From Flavobacterium sp. 270 (lineage in GTDB: Bacteria > Bacteroidota > Bacteroidia > Flavobacteriales > Flavobacteriaceae): a stretch of DNA of 64,000 bases. Below, in pieces: positions 49,301 through 58,340 of the stretch. Position 1 is the stretch's first letter. The number at the start of each line of letters is the position of its first letter. Under the pieces are notes generated by a model, which did not search any database, was not told the origin of the DNA, and saw nothing but the letters and a program-made list of their open reading frames with translations. The position numbers and the translations under genes are program-made. The DNA lies in the NCBI RefSeq assembly GCF_004368785.1, contig NZ_SODM01000006.1, positions 248,001-312,000 of the forward strand. Direction: 5' to 3'.

Positions 49301-50134
49301 TTAGGATTGTACAAATACGACAAAATCATCTCCCATTATTTGTCTTCCTTTTTTGGTTTTTCGGGCAAAAGCAGCCGGAGTAACGCCACTATAGCGCTTA
49401 AACTCTCTGATGAGGTGAGATTGATCAGAATAACCAACTTCATGAGCAAGACTGGCAATATTGGTATCGGGATCACTCCACAATTGGTTTCGCACCTGCT
49501 CAAAACGCATTAAAGCCGAAACATCTTTTACAGTATGTCCAGACGATTGCTTGAACTTTCGTTCTAATGTACGAACGGTTGCGTGCGCAGCTTCTGCCAC
49601 CTCGCTTACAAGCATTGTTCCGTTTGCGCCTCTCATGGCAACTCCTGCTTTAAACAACATGCTATTGGCAGGAATGTGCGATTTTGCATCAAGAAAATAG
49701 TGTTTAATCTGATGGATTGCATCTTCTATTTTTCCTGTTTCGATACATTTATTTAAGTTCGATTGCAGCTCTGCAATAGGATGCTCAAAGGTCTGAACTC
49801 CTTTTTCGCCAGACGGGAGTCCGAGTAAATCAAAAACAGTCCACGGATAACATCGAATGCCAATTACTTCAACTTTGTTTTTTGTATGAAAATGAACAGG
49901 CTGATTAAGCAGTCCCATCATAAAAGGGGAGGGCATAGAATGAAAAACACCATTGCGTGATATTTTTAAATTGCTTCCGAAATAAAAAATAATTTCGGTA
50001 TAACCATCAGGCGTTACTTCAAAACTAGATGCCTGTTCGTTAAAGTCTATTGCTGTGTACCAAAAACAATTGATAGCATCTTGCAATTCTTCGGGAGAAT
50101 CAAACTCTTGATGATACATTTTTGGTGGAAGCAT
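49301..50134 (-). CDS. AraC-family regulator
   Basis: A 277-residue protein. The N-terminal ~140 residues match the cupin-like domain of DUF6597-type AraC regulators (FWYTAIDFNEQASSFEVTPD; GYTEIIFYFG). The C-terminal ~100 are an AraC domain (ANIASLAHEVGYSDQSHLIR is the second HTH, with FKRYSGVTPAAF). It directly precedes the two flavoprotein genes and may control them. Confidence 0.75.
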   Translation of the reverse strand: MLPPKMYHQEFDSPEELQDAINCFWYTAIDFNEQASSFEVTPDGYTEIIFYFGSNLKISRNGVFHSMPSPFMMGLLNQPVHFHTKNKVEVIGIRCYPWTVFDLLGLPSGEKGVQTFEHPIAELQSNLNKCIETGKIEDAIHQIKHYFLDAKSHIPANSMLFKAGVAMRGANGTMLVSEVAEAAHATVRTLERKFKQSSGHTVKDVSALMRFEQVRNQLWSDPDTNIASLAHEVGYSDQSHLIREFKRYSGVTPAAFARKTKKGRQIMGDDFVVFVQS

Positions 50135-50246
50135 ATTGGAATGTATTGCAGATTTTGATGAGGTTATCTAATACAAAGTTTCATAATTTATTCAAATGTA
50201 AGTTAAAATAAGAGTCTTGATATTTTTTCATTCTAAAAAAATATAG

Positions 50247-50285
50247 ACAGACTGGTCTGTATATTGAAAATATTTTTTACCTTTG
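50247..50285 (+). promoter_or_regulatory. TetR operator and promoter
   Basis: ACAGAC-TG-GTCTGT at 50247-50260 is a perfect 6-2-6 palindrome, extended by ATA/TAT. A -7 box TACCTTTG at 50278-50285 precedes the TetR ATG (50307). The arrangement indicates autoregulation of the TetR-DUF1348 pair. Confidence 0.65.
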
Positions 50286-50306
50286 AATTAAGATTAAAAA
50301 TAAAAG

Positions 50307-50831
50307 ATGGCACCAAAACAAAGAATTTTAGAAACAGCTTTTGAACTTTTTCCTAAACAAGGTTATAATTCTACGGGAATTAATCAAATCATTGCAGAGT
50401 CAAAAGTGGCGAAGGCAAGTTTTTATCAGCACTTTAAATCCAAAGAAGATTTGTGTGTGGAGTTTTTGAATAAGAGACATTTTTACTGGTTTGATCAGCT
50501 TCATTTGTTTACTTCTAAAAGTGAGACCAACCAAACTAAAATAGTGGCTTCTTTTGATTTTCTGATTTTTATGAATGAAAAGGAAAATTTTAGAGGTTGT
50601 AGTTTTTTAAATATTCTTTCGGAAATCCCGGCGGATAATACTAAAATTCTGGAAGTCATTCAAAGTCATAAAAATGATTTACGGGAATATTTCAGAACAA
50701 TTACAGTTGAAGAAAATACAGCAGATCATGTTTATTTACTTTTCGAAAGTGCGTTAATCGAAAGTCAGCTTTTTAAAAATCAATGGCCAATAGAAAAAGC
50801 TAAAACAATAGTTAAGAACTTAATACAATAA
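50307..50831 (+). CDS. TetR-family regulator
   Basis: A 174-residue protein with an N-terminal TetR HTH (FPKQGYNSTGINQIIAESKV, AKASFYQHFKSKEDL at residues ~14-48) and a helical ligand domain. The palindrome in its own promoter is the likely operator. It precedes a DUF1348 gene by 2 bases; the two form an operon. Confidence 0.8.
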   Translation: MAPKQRILETAFELFPKQGYNSTGINQIIAESKVAKASFYQHFKSKEDLCVEFLNKRHFYWFDQLHLFTSKSETNQTKIVASFDFLIFMNEKENFRGCSFLNILSEIPADNTKILEVIQSHKNDLREYFRTITVEENTADHVYLLFESALIESQLFKNQWPIEKAKTIVKNLIQ

Positions 50832-50833
50832 TT

Positions 50834-51247
50834 ATGGAACAAAAATTTCCGCTTCCACCGTTTACTTCAGAAACGGCAGCACAAAAAGTACAGCTGGCAG
50901 AAGATGCCTGGAATTCTAAAGATCCGGAAAGAGTATCTCTTGCTTATACAATTGATACAGAATGGAGAAATAGAAATTTATTTATTAACGGCCGAGAGGA
51001 AGCAAAAGCTTTTTTGACAGCCAAATGGGAAAAAGAATTCGAATACAAACTCAAAAAAGAACTTTGGGCTTTTACAGATAATAAAATTGCTGTTCGTTTT
51101 GAATACGAATGGCGTAACAGCGAAGGAAAATGGTACCGCTCTTACGGAAACGAAAATTGGGAGTTTGACGAGAATGGTTTAATGGCCAGACGATATGCAA
51201 GCATCAACGATTTGGAGATTAACGAAACGGAGCGAAAGTTTAAATAA
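50834..51247 (+). CDS. DUF1348 (NTF2-like) protein
   Basis: A 137-residue protein with the DUF1348 hallmarks PPFTSETAAQKVQLAEDAWN, DTEWRNRNLFINGREE and the Trp-rich YEWRNSEGKWYRSYGNENWE. The NTF2-like cone fold suggests a small-molecule binding or isomerase role; the substrate is unknown. Cotranscribed with the TetR gene and followed by a terminator (51278-51306). Confidence 0.8.
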   Translation: MEQKFPLPPFTSETAAQKVQLAEDAWNSKDPERVSLAYTIDTEWRNRNLFINGREEAKAFLTAKWEKEFEYKLKKELWAFTDNKIAVRFEYEWRNSEGKWYRSYGNENWEFDENGLMARRYASINDLEINETERKFK

Positions 51248-51277
51248 TTACAAGCTGTAATGGCAAATAAAAGAATT

Positions 51278-51306
51278 AAAAAAGTACAGTTTATCGCTGT
51301 ACTTTT
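51278..51306 (+). terminator. Terminator after DUF1348
   Basis: AAAAAAGTACAG - TTTATCG - CTGTACTTTTTT, perfect 12-bp stem with a T tract. Confidence 0.85.
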
Positions 51307-51394
51307 TTGTTTGTTTTTAAAATGAAACCGATTTTTTTAAAATTTAAGAATTATTCGCAAACCAAAATATCGGTTTGCACGTAAGTGTAAAAAG

Positions 51395-51477
51395 ACGGCA
51401 ATCTGGAGCGGGATAAATTCAAAAAATTAAGTGGTTTTTGGAAAAAAAAAGAATCTTATCCCATTCCTGATTGTCGT
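51395..51477. repeat. Imperfect long inverted repeat
   Basis: ACGGCAATCTGGAGCGGGAT at the left and ATCCCATTCCTGATTGTCGT at the right pair over ~22 bases with a few mismatches, with ~38 A-rich bases between. It lies in a gene-free gap of 262 bases (51248-51509) and resembles a REP/MITE-type hairpin element. Confidence 0.5.
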
Positions 51478-51509
51478 TTTTTTATTAAATTTTTAAGCCG
51501 AAAAGAAGA

Positions 51510-51758
51510 TTGGAAAAATTAAACGTTCAAAGATTAAAAGAGACTTTGAAATACCTGGAAAGCAAACAGCGTGAATTAAAAAAGAGACATGAAAGTGACA
51601 CGCGAAGTATTGAATCGATGATTAAATACCTAAAAAAAGATATGTTGGATCAGTTTAAATTATCTGATCATCATGTATCAATAAAACAAGAAATTAAAGA
51701 TACCGAAACTTTTATCGAAAGTGTGAAAACCATTATAGAAACCAATTCTGAGGTTTAG
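51510..51758 (+). CDS. Small coiled-coil protein
   Basis: An 82-residue, highly charged, wholly helical protein (KETLKYLESKQRELKKRHES; SIKQEIKDTETFIESVKTII) with heptad spacing. The start codon is TTG at 51510; no better ATG precedes it. Function unknown. Confidence 0.5.
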   Translation: MEKLNVQRLKETLKYLESKQRELKKRHESDTRSIESMIKYLKKDMLDQFKLSDHHVSIKQEIKDTETFIESVKTIIETNSEV

Positions 51759-51929
51759 GGTTTTATTAAATCGTACTATTCTTCTTCTGAAATAAAACTT
51801 CAAAAAGAATTTTTAATAAAAAATTATGTTTTTTAGTTAACAAAATTAGTAACTTGTTGTAAAATAGAGATGATAATTTGTTTCAAAACCAGTTCACTTA
51901 TTTTTATTTTAATTTAAAAAAACAAATTT

Positions 51930-53396
51930 ATGCGAGTATCAGTAATCCGAAAAGATATAAAATTTACACCAGATTCAAGAAGAGTTGTTGCCCGATATTT
52001 TATGAACGGCAACGAAAGGACCCAGCAAATGGTAATTCGGATAATGATGCTGGATGATAAACAAGTAGCTCAAACTTTGGAGCAGACGCTTCGTGAGTTT
52101 GCGAGACGTCATAGAAATATTTCGGCAGTATTTTTTAGACATTGTGAAAAAATAAGACCCATAATCGAAGGAATGCAGATCGATTATGATGCGATGTCTT
52201 CTGACCGAAAAATGCTGATAGGTTCTTATTGTACAATGGAATACGCGATTGAATCTGCGGCTATTTTTAATCCTTCAATTATAGAAGATTTTGATCAAAC
52301 GGGTCTGGAAGCAGGGGAGAAGCGAGTTGTAATTTCGTTTCGTGCAACGGGCGAGGGACACATTTCATCTATTGTTTTTAGAAGAGGAATTCTGGATAAA
52401 GACAATAATCTGCATATCATGAAAATTGGTAATCAGATTGATAAAGCAGAAATCGAACACAAAACGTTGTTCAACAAAGAACGATTTTTGACTAAATTGT
52501 CGGAAATGCATACCTCAGACAAATATATTGTTCAGATTATGCAGGATCTGCCGGATGAATTTGAATTTGCTGTGCTAAAAAATATTCTGAATACGACTTT
52601 AAGAGATCCTTTAATTCGTGACGAAAGAAGAATGGCAATGCAGGAAATACTCTGGCTGGCCAACTCGTTTTACGATTTGCAATTTAAACAGGATTCAGAC
52701 ATTACCGAACGTGTTATTTTCCCGATATCGGATTCTGAAAGCCGAGGAATAGAAGATGCCCGTTTTGTACGTTTTGTAGATGATGATGATTCTGTGCGTG
52801 TTATGGCAACTTATACGGCTTATAACGGACACACCATATTACCTAAACTTATTTCTACCGAAGATTTTTACAGCTTTAGAGTTATGCCTTTGCATGGTGC
52901 TGGAGCGCAAAATAAAAACCTGGCATTATTTCCTAGAAAAATAAAAGGTAAATACGCCATGCTTGCCCGAATAGATGGGGTAAACAATTACATAATGTAT
53001 TCTGACAGAGCCACACAATGGGATAATCCTGTTCTGCTGCAAAAACCACGTTTTACATGGGAAATTACACAGATAGGAAATTGCGGTTCGCCAGTTTGGA
53101 CTCCAGAAGGCTGGCTTGTAATTACGCACGGAGTTGGTACAATGAGACGTTATTGTATTGGTGCTTCTTTATTTGATCTTGATGATCCGAGAAAAGAAAT
53201 CGGAAGGCTTTCAGAACCTTTACTTTCGCCTTTAGAAGACGAGCGCGAAGGTTATGTACCCAATGTAGTATATTCTTGTGGTTCTATTATTCACAATAAC
53301 AGCTTAATATTACCGTATGCAGTTTCTGATTATTCGTCTACTTATGCCGTTATTGATTTGGCAGAATTACTAGAAGCTTTAAAGAAAAGTAAATAA
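51930..53396 (+). CDS. GH130-family glycoside phosphorylase
   Basis: A 488-residue protein. An N-terminal helical region (~1-240) precedes a five-bladed propeller with SRGIEDARFVRFVDDDDSVR (acid Asp region), HGAGAQNKNLALFPRKIKGK, GNCGSPVWTPEGWLVITHGV and SYSST-type C-terminus. These fit GH130 beta-mannoside phosphorylases of the long subfamily. They cleave mannosides with phosphate; the exact substrate is not deducible. Cytoplasmic. Terminator follows at 53411-53435. Confidence 0.75.
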   Translation: MRVSVIRKDIKFTPDSRRVVARYFMNGNERTQQMVIRIMMLDDKQVAQTLEQTLREFARRHRNISAVFFRHCEKIRPIIEGMQIDYDAMSSDRKMLIGSYCTMEYAIESAAIFNPSIIEDFDQTGLEAGEKRVVISFRATGEGHISSIVFRRGILDKDNNLHIMKIGNQIDKAEIEHKTLFNKERFLTKLSEMHTSDKYIVQIMQDLPDEFEFAVLKNILNTTLRDPLIRDERRMAMQEILWLANSFYDLQFKQDSDITERVIFPISDSESRGIEDARFVRFVDDDDSVRVMATYTAYNGHTILPKLISTEDFYSFRVMPLHGAGAQNKNLALFPRKIKGKYAMLARIDGVNNYIMYSDRATQWDNPVLLQKPRFTWEITQIGNCGSPVWTPEGWLVITHGVGTMRRYCIGASLFDLDDPRKEIGRLSEPLLSPLEDEREGYVPNVVYSCGSIIHNNSLILPYAVSDYSSTYAVIDLAELLEALKKSK

Positions 53397-53410
53397 AAAA
53401 GATATAAGCA

Positions 53411-53435
53411 AAAAGGCACTGTTAAGGTGCCTTTT
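53411..53435. terminator. Terminator after GH130
   Basis: AAAAGGCAC - TGTTAAG - GTGCCTTTT, perfect stem; placed between converging genes and likely bidirectional. Confidence 0.8.
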
Positions 53436-53457
53436 GTATTTTAATTGATAAATGATA

Positions 53458-53814
53458 TTAGTTTTCAACTAATTCAATATCCATAGTTTTGATTAGTCCG
53501 TTTTCAAAAGTGTAAATGTGTTTTACCAATCCGTCAAACATTAAACCGCCTTGTAAGTCCTTTACATTTTGATGCACTTTGACTTCTAAACTTCCGTTTT
53601 CTCTTTCGTCAAAACCAACTGGTTCTACTTTAGGATTTATTTCCGTCCATTGTCTTGTCCAATATGATTTAATTTCGTTGTGGCCACTAATGTAGCCGCC
53701 TTCCCAGGCTTTAGACCATTGCACATCTTCCTGCATGGTTGATAATGCGTTGTCAATATTTCTGTCGTTGAAGGCAGTATAAGCTTTTTTGATTACTTCT
53801 TGTTGATTTTCCAT
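53458..53814 (-). CDS. SnoaL/NTF2-like protein
   Basis: A 118-residue protein with the NTF2-like opening EVIKKAYTAFNDRNIDNALS, TMQEDVQWSKAWEGGYISGH and HIYTFENGLIKTMDIE. This is the SnoaL-like fold, with binding or catalytic roles in small-molecule chemistry. Substrate unknown. 50 bases downstream of the GNAT gene on the same strand. Confidence 0.7.
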   Translation of the reverse strand: MENQQEVIKKAYTAFNDRNIDNALSTMQEDVQWSKAWEGGYISGHNEIKSYWTRQWTEINPKVEPVGFDERENGSLEVKVHQNVKDLQGGLMFDGLVKHIYTFENGLIKTMDIELVEN

Positions 53815-53864
53815 AATGGCTTTTTTAAGATTCTATAGTTAGTTTTCTGATGATGAATTGTATA

Positions 53865-54410
53865 TTAAAAATCTTTTGGTCTTAAAGTATAAGTAGTTAA
53901 GTTCTTTATATTTTGATGTTTATTATTGTAAGCTTCATTTTCAAAAACAAAATGCAGTTTTTTTAATATCGCAACCGAACTAAGATTATCAGCTGACGGA
54001 AAAGCAGTTATAAGTTTAGCCTTCATTGTATCAAAAGTAAAAGCAATTACTGCGTTTAACGCTTCTGTCATAAAACCTTTGCCTTGTAATTCCGAAAGCA
54101 TTTCATAGCCAATTTCTACAATTTCATTTTCCTGATCGTAATTCCAAAGACAAACGCAGCCAATAAACGAGCTATCATTTTTTGAAGCAATTACCCAATA
54201 CATGCATTCGTTTTTCTGAACCAAAGTTTCCATTCGCAGGATATAGGCTTTTGCACTTTCTAAAGTAGAAGAGTTCTCTCTGCCCACAAATGCATTTACA
54301 ACTGGATCAGATTGCAGTTTATGAATTGGTGCTGCATCTTGTTCGGATACGCTTCTTAGAAGTAATCTTTCGGTTTGTAAAGTTGGGAAATTGGAGAAAG
54401 CTGTATTCAT
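53865..54410 (-). CDS. GNAT acetyltransferase (RimJ/RimL-like)
   Basis: A 181-residue protein: LQTERLLLRSVSEQDAAPIH at the start, GYEMLSELQGKGFMTEALNA as the acetyl-CoA loop (Q/RxxGxG/A type), and NLSSVAILKKLHFVFENEAY. This is typical of RimJ-like GNATs that acetylate N-termini or small amines. Target unknown. Confidence 0.8.
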   Translation of the reverse strand: MNTAFSNFPTLQTERLLLRSVSEQDAAPIHKLQSDPVVNAFVGRENSSTLESAKAYILRMETLVQKNECMYWVIASKNDSSFIGCVCLWNYDQENEIVEIGYEMLSELQGKGFMTEALNAVIAFTFDTMKAKLITAFPSADNLSSVAILKKLHFVFENEAYNNKHQNIKNLTTYTLRPKDF

Positions 54411-54508
54411 TTTTTGATGAGCTTGATTTTTTTGTAGAATAAAAATAAAGAAAAATCGGTTGTAAACAATCGATTAAATACAATCACCTAAAATCAATTA
54501 AAACAAAA

Positions 54509-54532
54509 AAGCTTCAGATTTCTCTGAAGCTT
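54509..54532 (-). terminator. Member of the tRNA-type terminator family
   Basis: AAGCTTCAGA - TTTC - TCTGAAGCTT, a perfect stem with flanking A tract; here next to a protein gene, not a tRNA. Confidence 0.6.
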
Positions 54533-54588
54533 AATAATTTATAAAAATCGATATCTGGCACTTAGTCCATTGTTGAAAATATTAAATT

Positions 54589-55143
54589 TTAGAAAAAGAA
54601 ATAACCAACAGATATTTGAAATACGCCGTTTTTATTTTTACTAGAAGAACCCTCTATGTTATTAATGTCAGTTAAACCCAGATTATATCTTGCTCCAAAA
54701 TTAAGTCCGTTTTCAAGTTTATATCCTAAACCAAAATTAACACCGAAATCAAAAGTATTAAATGAATCCTTTACATTAACTTTTTCATTTTTAGCAGAAA
54801 GTAAAAAACCTATCTGCGGTCCGGCTTCAACACTAAATCCTTTTGTTATATAATATTTCCCTATTAAAGGAACGTTCAGATAATTTAATGCAACTACATC
54901 ATTATTGAAACTATATCCCTGACGAGAATATAGTATTTCGGGTTGGAAAGAAAATTTTTCGGATAATGGGATTTCTGATACAACACCAATATTATATGAT
55001 GTTACATAATCAATATTTTCGGTATTGTCACCGCTGACAGTTGAAAAGTTTAAACCTCCTTTAACACCAAATTTAATTTCTTGGGCATTGACATTTGCAA
55101 ACCCTAAAACTGTAATTACAGCTAGTACTAAAATTTTTTTCAT
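54589..55143 (-). CDS. Outer-membrane beta-barrel (PorT-like) protein
   Basis: A 184-residue protein with a signal peptide (MKKILVLAVITVLGFANVNA) and alternating strands (IKFGVKGGLNFSTVSGDNTE; FSFQPEILYSRQGYSFNN; FQISVGYFFF with terminal Phe). This is the OmpW/PorT-like 8-strand barrel common in Bacteroidota. Function unspecific. Its shape suits a small outer-membrane porin or structural protein. Confidence 0.75.
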   Translation of the reverse strand: MKKILVLAVITVLGFANVNAQEIKFGVKGGLNFSTVSGDNTENIDYVTSYNIGVVSEIPLSEKFSFQPEILYSRQGYSFNNDVVALNYLNVPLIGKYYITKGFSVEAGPQIGFLLSAKNEKVNVKDSFNTFDFGVNFGLGYKLENGLNFGARYNLGLTDINNIEGSSSKNKNGVFQISVGYFFF

Positions 55144-55231
55144 AAAAATTGATTTGAATTATTTGAAGCCAAAATTCATAAAAGCAAAATTAGCAGAGGT
55201 TTCAAAAGCTTAAAAATGTACAAAATGGGAC

Positions 55232-56368
55232 TTATTTACTGTTGTTTTTGTATTCATTTGGTGTTTTGCCAGTAACTTTTTTGAAGGCTTTAAAAAAAGT
55301 AGTTTTAGAAGTAAAGCCAGATTCTAATCCCATAGCCAGCAAATTATAGTTTTCGAATTCAGAATTTGAGATCATTCCCTTGACCGCTTCAACTCGATAT
55401 TGTGTGATGTAATTGGCAAAGTTGTCTCCTGTTATTGTATTTATAATTTGTGAAAGATATCCGGCACTTATACCTAGTTTTTCGGCAGCTTTTTCTCTGT
55501 TTAATGTACTATCAGTATATATGTGCTGTTCTTTGCAAAGCATTTCCAGTTTTTGAAAATAAAGATTATCTGCCGTGATAGATTCTTTGTATTCTTCTGT
55601 TCTGCTATTTTCTACAATTTGCAGATCGGCATACGAAATTGCTAAATCTTTATTTAGAAAATTGAAAATGCCCTCTTTGTCTTTGGCAAGTTTGTATTTG
55701 TAAATGCCTATATAAGCTGTCCAATGAATTATAAATGTTGCAGCTAAAGCGAGAATACTCATAGTTGAAGAAAGATCAAACGAAATAAATAAGCTGGCGA
55801 TATAGATGATAAGAAAAGCAAATATCAATGAAGAAACAATTGTCAATAAGGTAATTATCCATTTTTTTTCCTGCGAATCTTTTAAATGTCTTATCATAAA
55901 ATAAGAGTAAAGCAGTAGAAACGGGATAAATGTAACAGCTAAAATAAATTGAATAAAACCAAGTATTTTGATTAAACCAATGCCGGATTCAGGAATGGTA
56001 TAAATTCCTGCAATACGATCAAGATCGTATGTAATATTAAGTACAGCAGAATAGGCAAATGGAATAAAACATAAAAAAGATTTTTGTTTGCTTTTTACAG
56101 TATCATCAATCCGGTTTATGATAAACAGGAATAAGAAAGGAGGTAATAAAAATATCCATTCTATATGGTCAATAAAGCGAAGAAAAGGATAGGGAGTAAA
56201 AGATCCTTCAACCTCAAAAACATGATTCAGTAAAATAATTGAAAGTGTAAATAGTAAGTATGCGAGATATTTATTTGCATTACTATTGAATAAAGAAGAC
56301 TTTAAAATAACTAAGCCTAAAACGATTCCTTGAAAAACTGCAATATTTAAAAGTGTTGTATAAATCAA
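55232..56368 (-). CDS. Membrane-anchored AraC-type regulator
   Basis: A 378-residue protein. Residues 1-225 contain seven to eight membrane segments (TTLLNIAVFQGIVLGLVILK; FLLPPFLFLFIINRIDD; STMSILALAATFIIHWTAYI). Residues ~270-378 are an AraC domain (EKAAEKLGISAGYLSQIINT, YITQYRVEAVKGM, TSKTTFFKAFKKVTGKTPNE). It senses at the membrane and probably acts on nearby genes such as the barrel gene 88 bases downstream. Confidence 0.8.
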   Translation of the reverse strand: MIYTTLLNIAVFQGIVLGLVILKSSLFNSNANKYLAYLLFTLSIILLNHVFEVEGSFTPYPFLRFIDHIEWIFLLPPFLFLFIINRIDDTVKSKQKSFLCFIPFAYSAVLNITYDLDRIAGIYTIPESGIGLIKILGFIQFILAVTFIPFLLLYSYFMIRHLKDSQEKKWIITLLTIVSSLIFAFLIIYIASLFISFDLSSTMSILALAATFIIHWTAYIGIYKYKLAKDKEGIFNFLNKDLAISYADLQIVENSRTEEYKESITADNLYFQKLEMLCKEQHIYTDSTLNREKAAEKLGISAGYLSQIINTITGDNFANYITQYRVEAVKGMISNSEFENYNLLAMGLESGFTSKTTFFKAFKKVTGKTPNEYKNNSK

Positions 56369-56616
56369 TTTTTTAATATTAAAGTTGTTTTTAAGATTTG
56401 CTTTGAAATATTATGGCAATTCGTTATTTGAAACATAGCTTATTTCATACGAATTAACAAGACGAATTTATAGTAATACAAATGATTTTTTTTAGGGATT
56501 AAGAAATGATTAACTAAAAAGATTTATTACCGTTCTCCGAAATATTCTAATTAAAAAATTGTGCTAATATCTCCGACTTTAGGCACACATCTTTATAAAG
56601 CAAAAAGATAGAAACG

Positions 56617-56647
56617 AAAAAAGCTTCAGATTTCTCTGAAGCTTTTT
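56617..56647 (-). terminator. Terminator of tRNA-Glu
   Basis: AAAAAAGCTTCAGA - TTTC - TCTGAAGCTTTTTC, same family as the one after tRNA-fMet. Confidence 0.75.
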
Positions 56648-56652
56648 CTTTG

Positions 56653-56724
56653 TAGCCCGTAGCGGAATCGAACCGCTCTTACATGGATGAAAACCATGCG
56701 TCCTAACCGATAGACGAACGGGCC
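56653..56724 (-). tRNA. tRNA-Glu (TTC)
   Basis: The minus-strand cloverleaf is 72 bases, starting GGCCCGTTCGTCTATCGGTT. The anticodon loop has TTTTCAT with anticodon TTC, and the T arm is AGCGGTTCGATTCCGCT. CCA is not encoded. The gap between the AraC gene and this tRNA (56369-56616) shows nothing else coding. Confidence 0.9.
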
Positions 56725-56923
56725 TGTTTTCTAATGCGGTGCAAAATTGCAACTAATTTTGGAATGTGCAAAAGGATTTTATTGTTTTTTTTAGTTATTT
56801 TTTTTAAGTTATAATAAGTTGCTAAAAAAGAATACTTTATGAGAATAACAAGTTCAAGATTTCTCTGAAGCTTTGTGTAAGTATAGGGAAGTATTCAAAT
56901 ATCTAACCGATTTGTTTCAATTT

Positions 56924-57424
56924 TTATAGTTGTCTGTGATATTTTGTGACATTACTTTTTAATTGTTCTTTCACTATTTTAATAATAGCAATTATAAATC
57001 CTATTACTAATATTGAATATTTAAAAATGTCATTTAATTCAAACTTTTCTGCTGTGATAAAGATTATTAAGAAAAAAATAAGAATGGGAATAATTACGGG
57101 TAAAAGAGATTTTTTAAAGTCTAGATTTTCTGAATTTTTTAATTTGAGATCATCATTTAAGATCAATTTCAAAAAATCATTCATTCTTTGATTAGAATAA
57201 AATTCCAATTTTAGAGTTTTTTTTTCCAACTTTAAAATTAAGATGCTTCCTATTGAATGAAATTCAAGTTCTAAAATATCATTCATTTTATACAGTGCAT
57301 CATTTTTTGAATTTGTTTGACGATATTTGAAGTCTTCAGCGGATTGATAGAAAGTATTAGTAAGTAATATTAAATTATCAAATAGTAAAACATTTCTATA
57401 ATTTTCCAGTTCAAATCGAGCCAT
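56924..57424 (-). CDS. Hypothetical two-helix membrane protein
   Basis: A 166-residue protein. Two membrane segments lie near the C-terminus (LLPVIIPILIFFLIIFITAE; FKYSILVIGFIIAIIKIV), preceded by a soluble ~105-residue domain (LEFHSIGSILILKLEKKTLK). It resembles YcxB-like membrane proteins only in layout. No signal peptide. Isolated gene. Confidence 0.5.
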   Translation of the reverse strand: MARFELENYRNVLLFDNLILLTNTFYQSAEDFKYRQTNSKNDALYKMNDILELEFHSIGSILILKLEKKTLKLEFYSNQRMNDFLKLILNDDLKLKNSENLDFKKSLLPVIIPILIFFLIIFITAEKFELNDIFKYSILVIGFIIAIIKIVKEQLKSNVTKYHRQL

Positions 57425-57524
57425 CTATTTATTTATTAATATATCTTTTGCTTTTATTCTAAAATACCGATCGAGTATAATTATTATGTCACCGTAAAAA
57501 GAATTGAAAAAGTAAATATAAACA

Positions 57525-57588
57525 AAAAGCTCCAGATTTCTCTGAAGCTTTTTGTCTTAGTAGCCCTAACGGGACAATTCTCGAACCA
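57525..57588 (-). pseudogene. Terminator plus tRNA relic 1
   Basis: The family hairpin AAAAAGCTCCAGA - TTTC - TCTGAAGCTTTTTG (57525-57555) is followed by AGTAGCCCTAACGGGACAAT and TCTCGAACC, which resembles the last 30 bases of a minus-strand tRNA (acceptor/T-arm). The rest of the tRNA is not present. It is the leftover of a deleted or decayed tRNA gene. Confidence 0.6.
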
Positions 57589-57686
57589 TTTTATATATGA
57601 TTTAAAAAAAATAAATATAATTTAATTATCGGGTGATGCCTATAAATAGAAGGTTTAACTCTTTCTAATTTACTAATAATTTTTTA

Positions 57687-58289
57687 TTATCTATAGATAC
57701 CATCCCCTACCTTTGAAATAACAGTCCATTTGCCTTTAATTTTTTCCAAAATTAATATAGAAGTGGTGTCAATGTCTTTATAATCTGTCGTTGTTGATTT
57801 TATGGTAAATACAGCATATTTTTTATGTTTATAATATATTAAATCTGAGAATGAAAAAACCTTGTAATTTTCTTGAAAATCAAATTTTTCATATTTTCCA
57901 GGATTTGGAAACTTTTCCTGTTTTATAAAAATAATATTTTGATGCTTAAAATCTTTTAAAGTCCAATAATTTCCTTTTATCCAATAGTCCCTCACAGATT
58001 TATTTTCATATTTATGTTTCATTTTCGCCCAGTTTATCTCATCATATAAAGGCTCATTAACACCTTCTACTTTTATATATTTGTTAATTCCGGTATAATA
58101 AAAGGTTTTTCCTTTAAAGATGTCAATAGTCACATTGTTATTTATTTTTTCCTCAATAATCATAATCTTATCTGAATCTTTCAGATTCAAACTAGAGATA
58201 TAATCATTGATAGGAGCGTTTATATCCTTATTTACAGAGCAACTTAAAAGAAATTGTGATGTAATAAATATGTATAATACTTTTTTCAT
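57687..58289 (-). CDS. Lipoprotein, copy B of a duplicated pair
   Basis: A 200-residue lipoprotein (MKKVLYIFITSQFLLSCSVN, lipobox Cys17). It contains KINNNVTIDIFKGKTFYY, DYWIKGNYWTLKDFKHQNII and ends GKWTVISKVGDGIYR. It is about 85% identical by eye to the gene at 59982-60584. Last of four lipoprotein genes behind the zincin lipoprotein, so a candidate immunity protein. Confidence 0.6.
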   Translation of the reverse strand: MKKVLYIFITSQFLLSCSVNKDINAPINDYISSLNLKDSDKIMIIEEKINNNVTIDIFKGKTFYYTGINKYIKVEGVNEPLYDEINWAKMKHKYENKSVRDYWIKGNYWTLKDFKHQNIIFIKQEKFPNPGKYEKFDFQENYKVFSFSDLIYYKHKKYAVFTIKSTTTDYKDIDTTSILILEKIKGKWTVISKVGDGIYR

Positions 58290-58340
58290 ATTCTAGTTAA
58301 CTGCAAGGTTTAGAGATTACTACGCAAGTAATTTTGTAGC

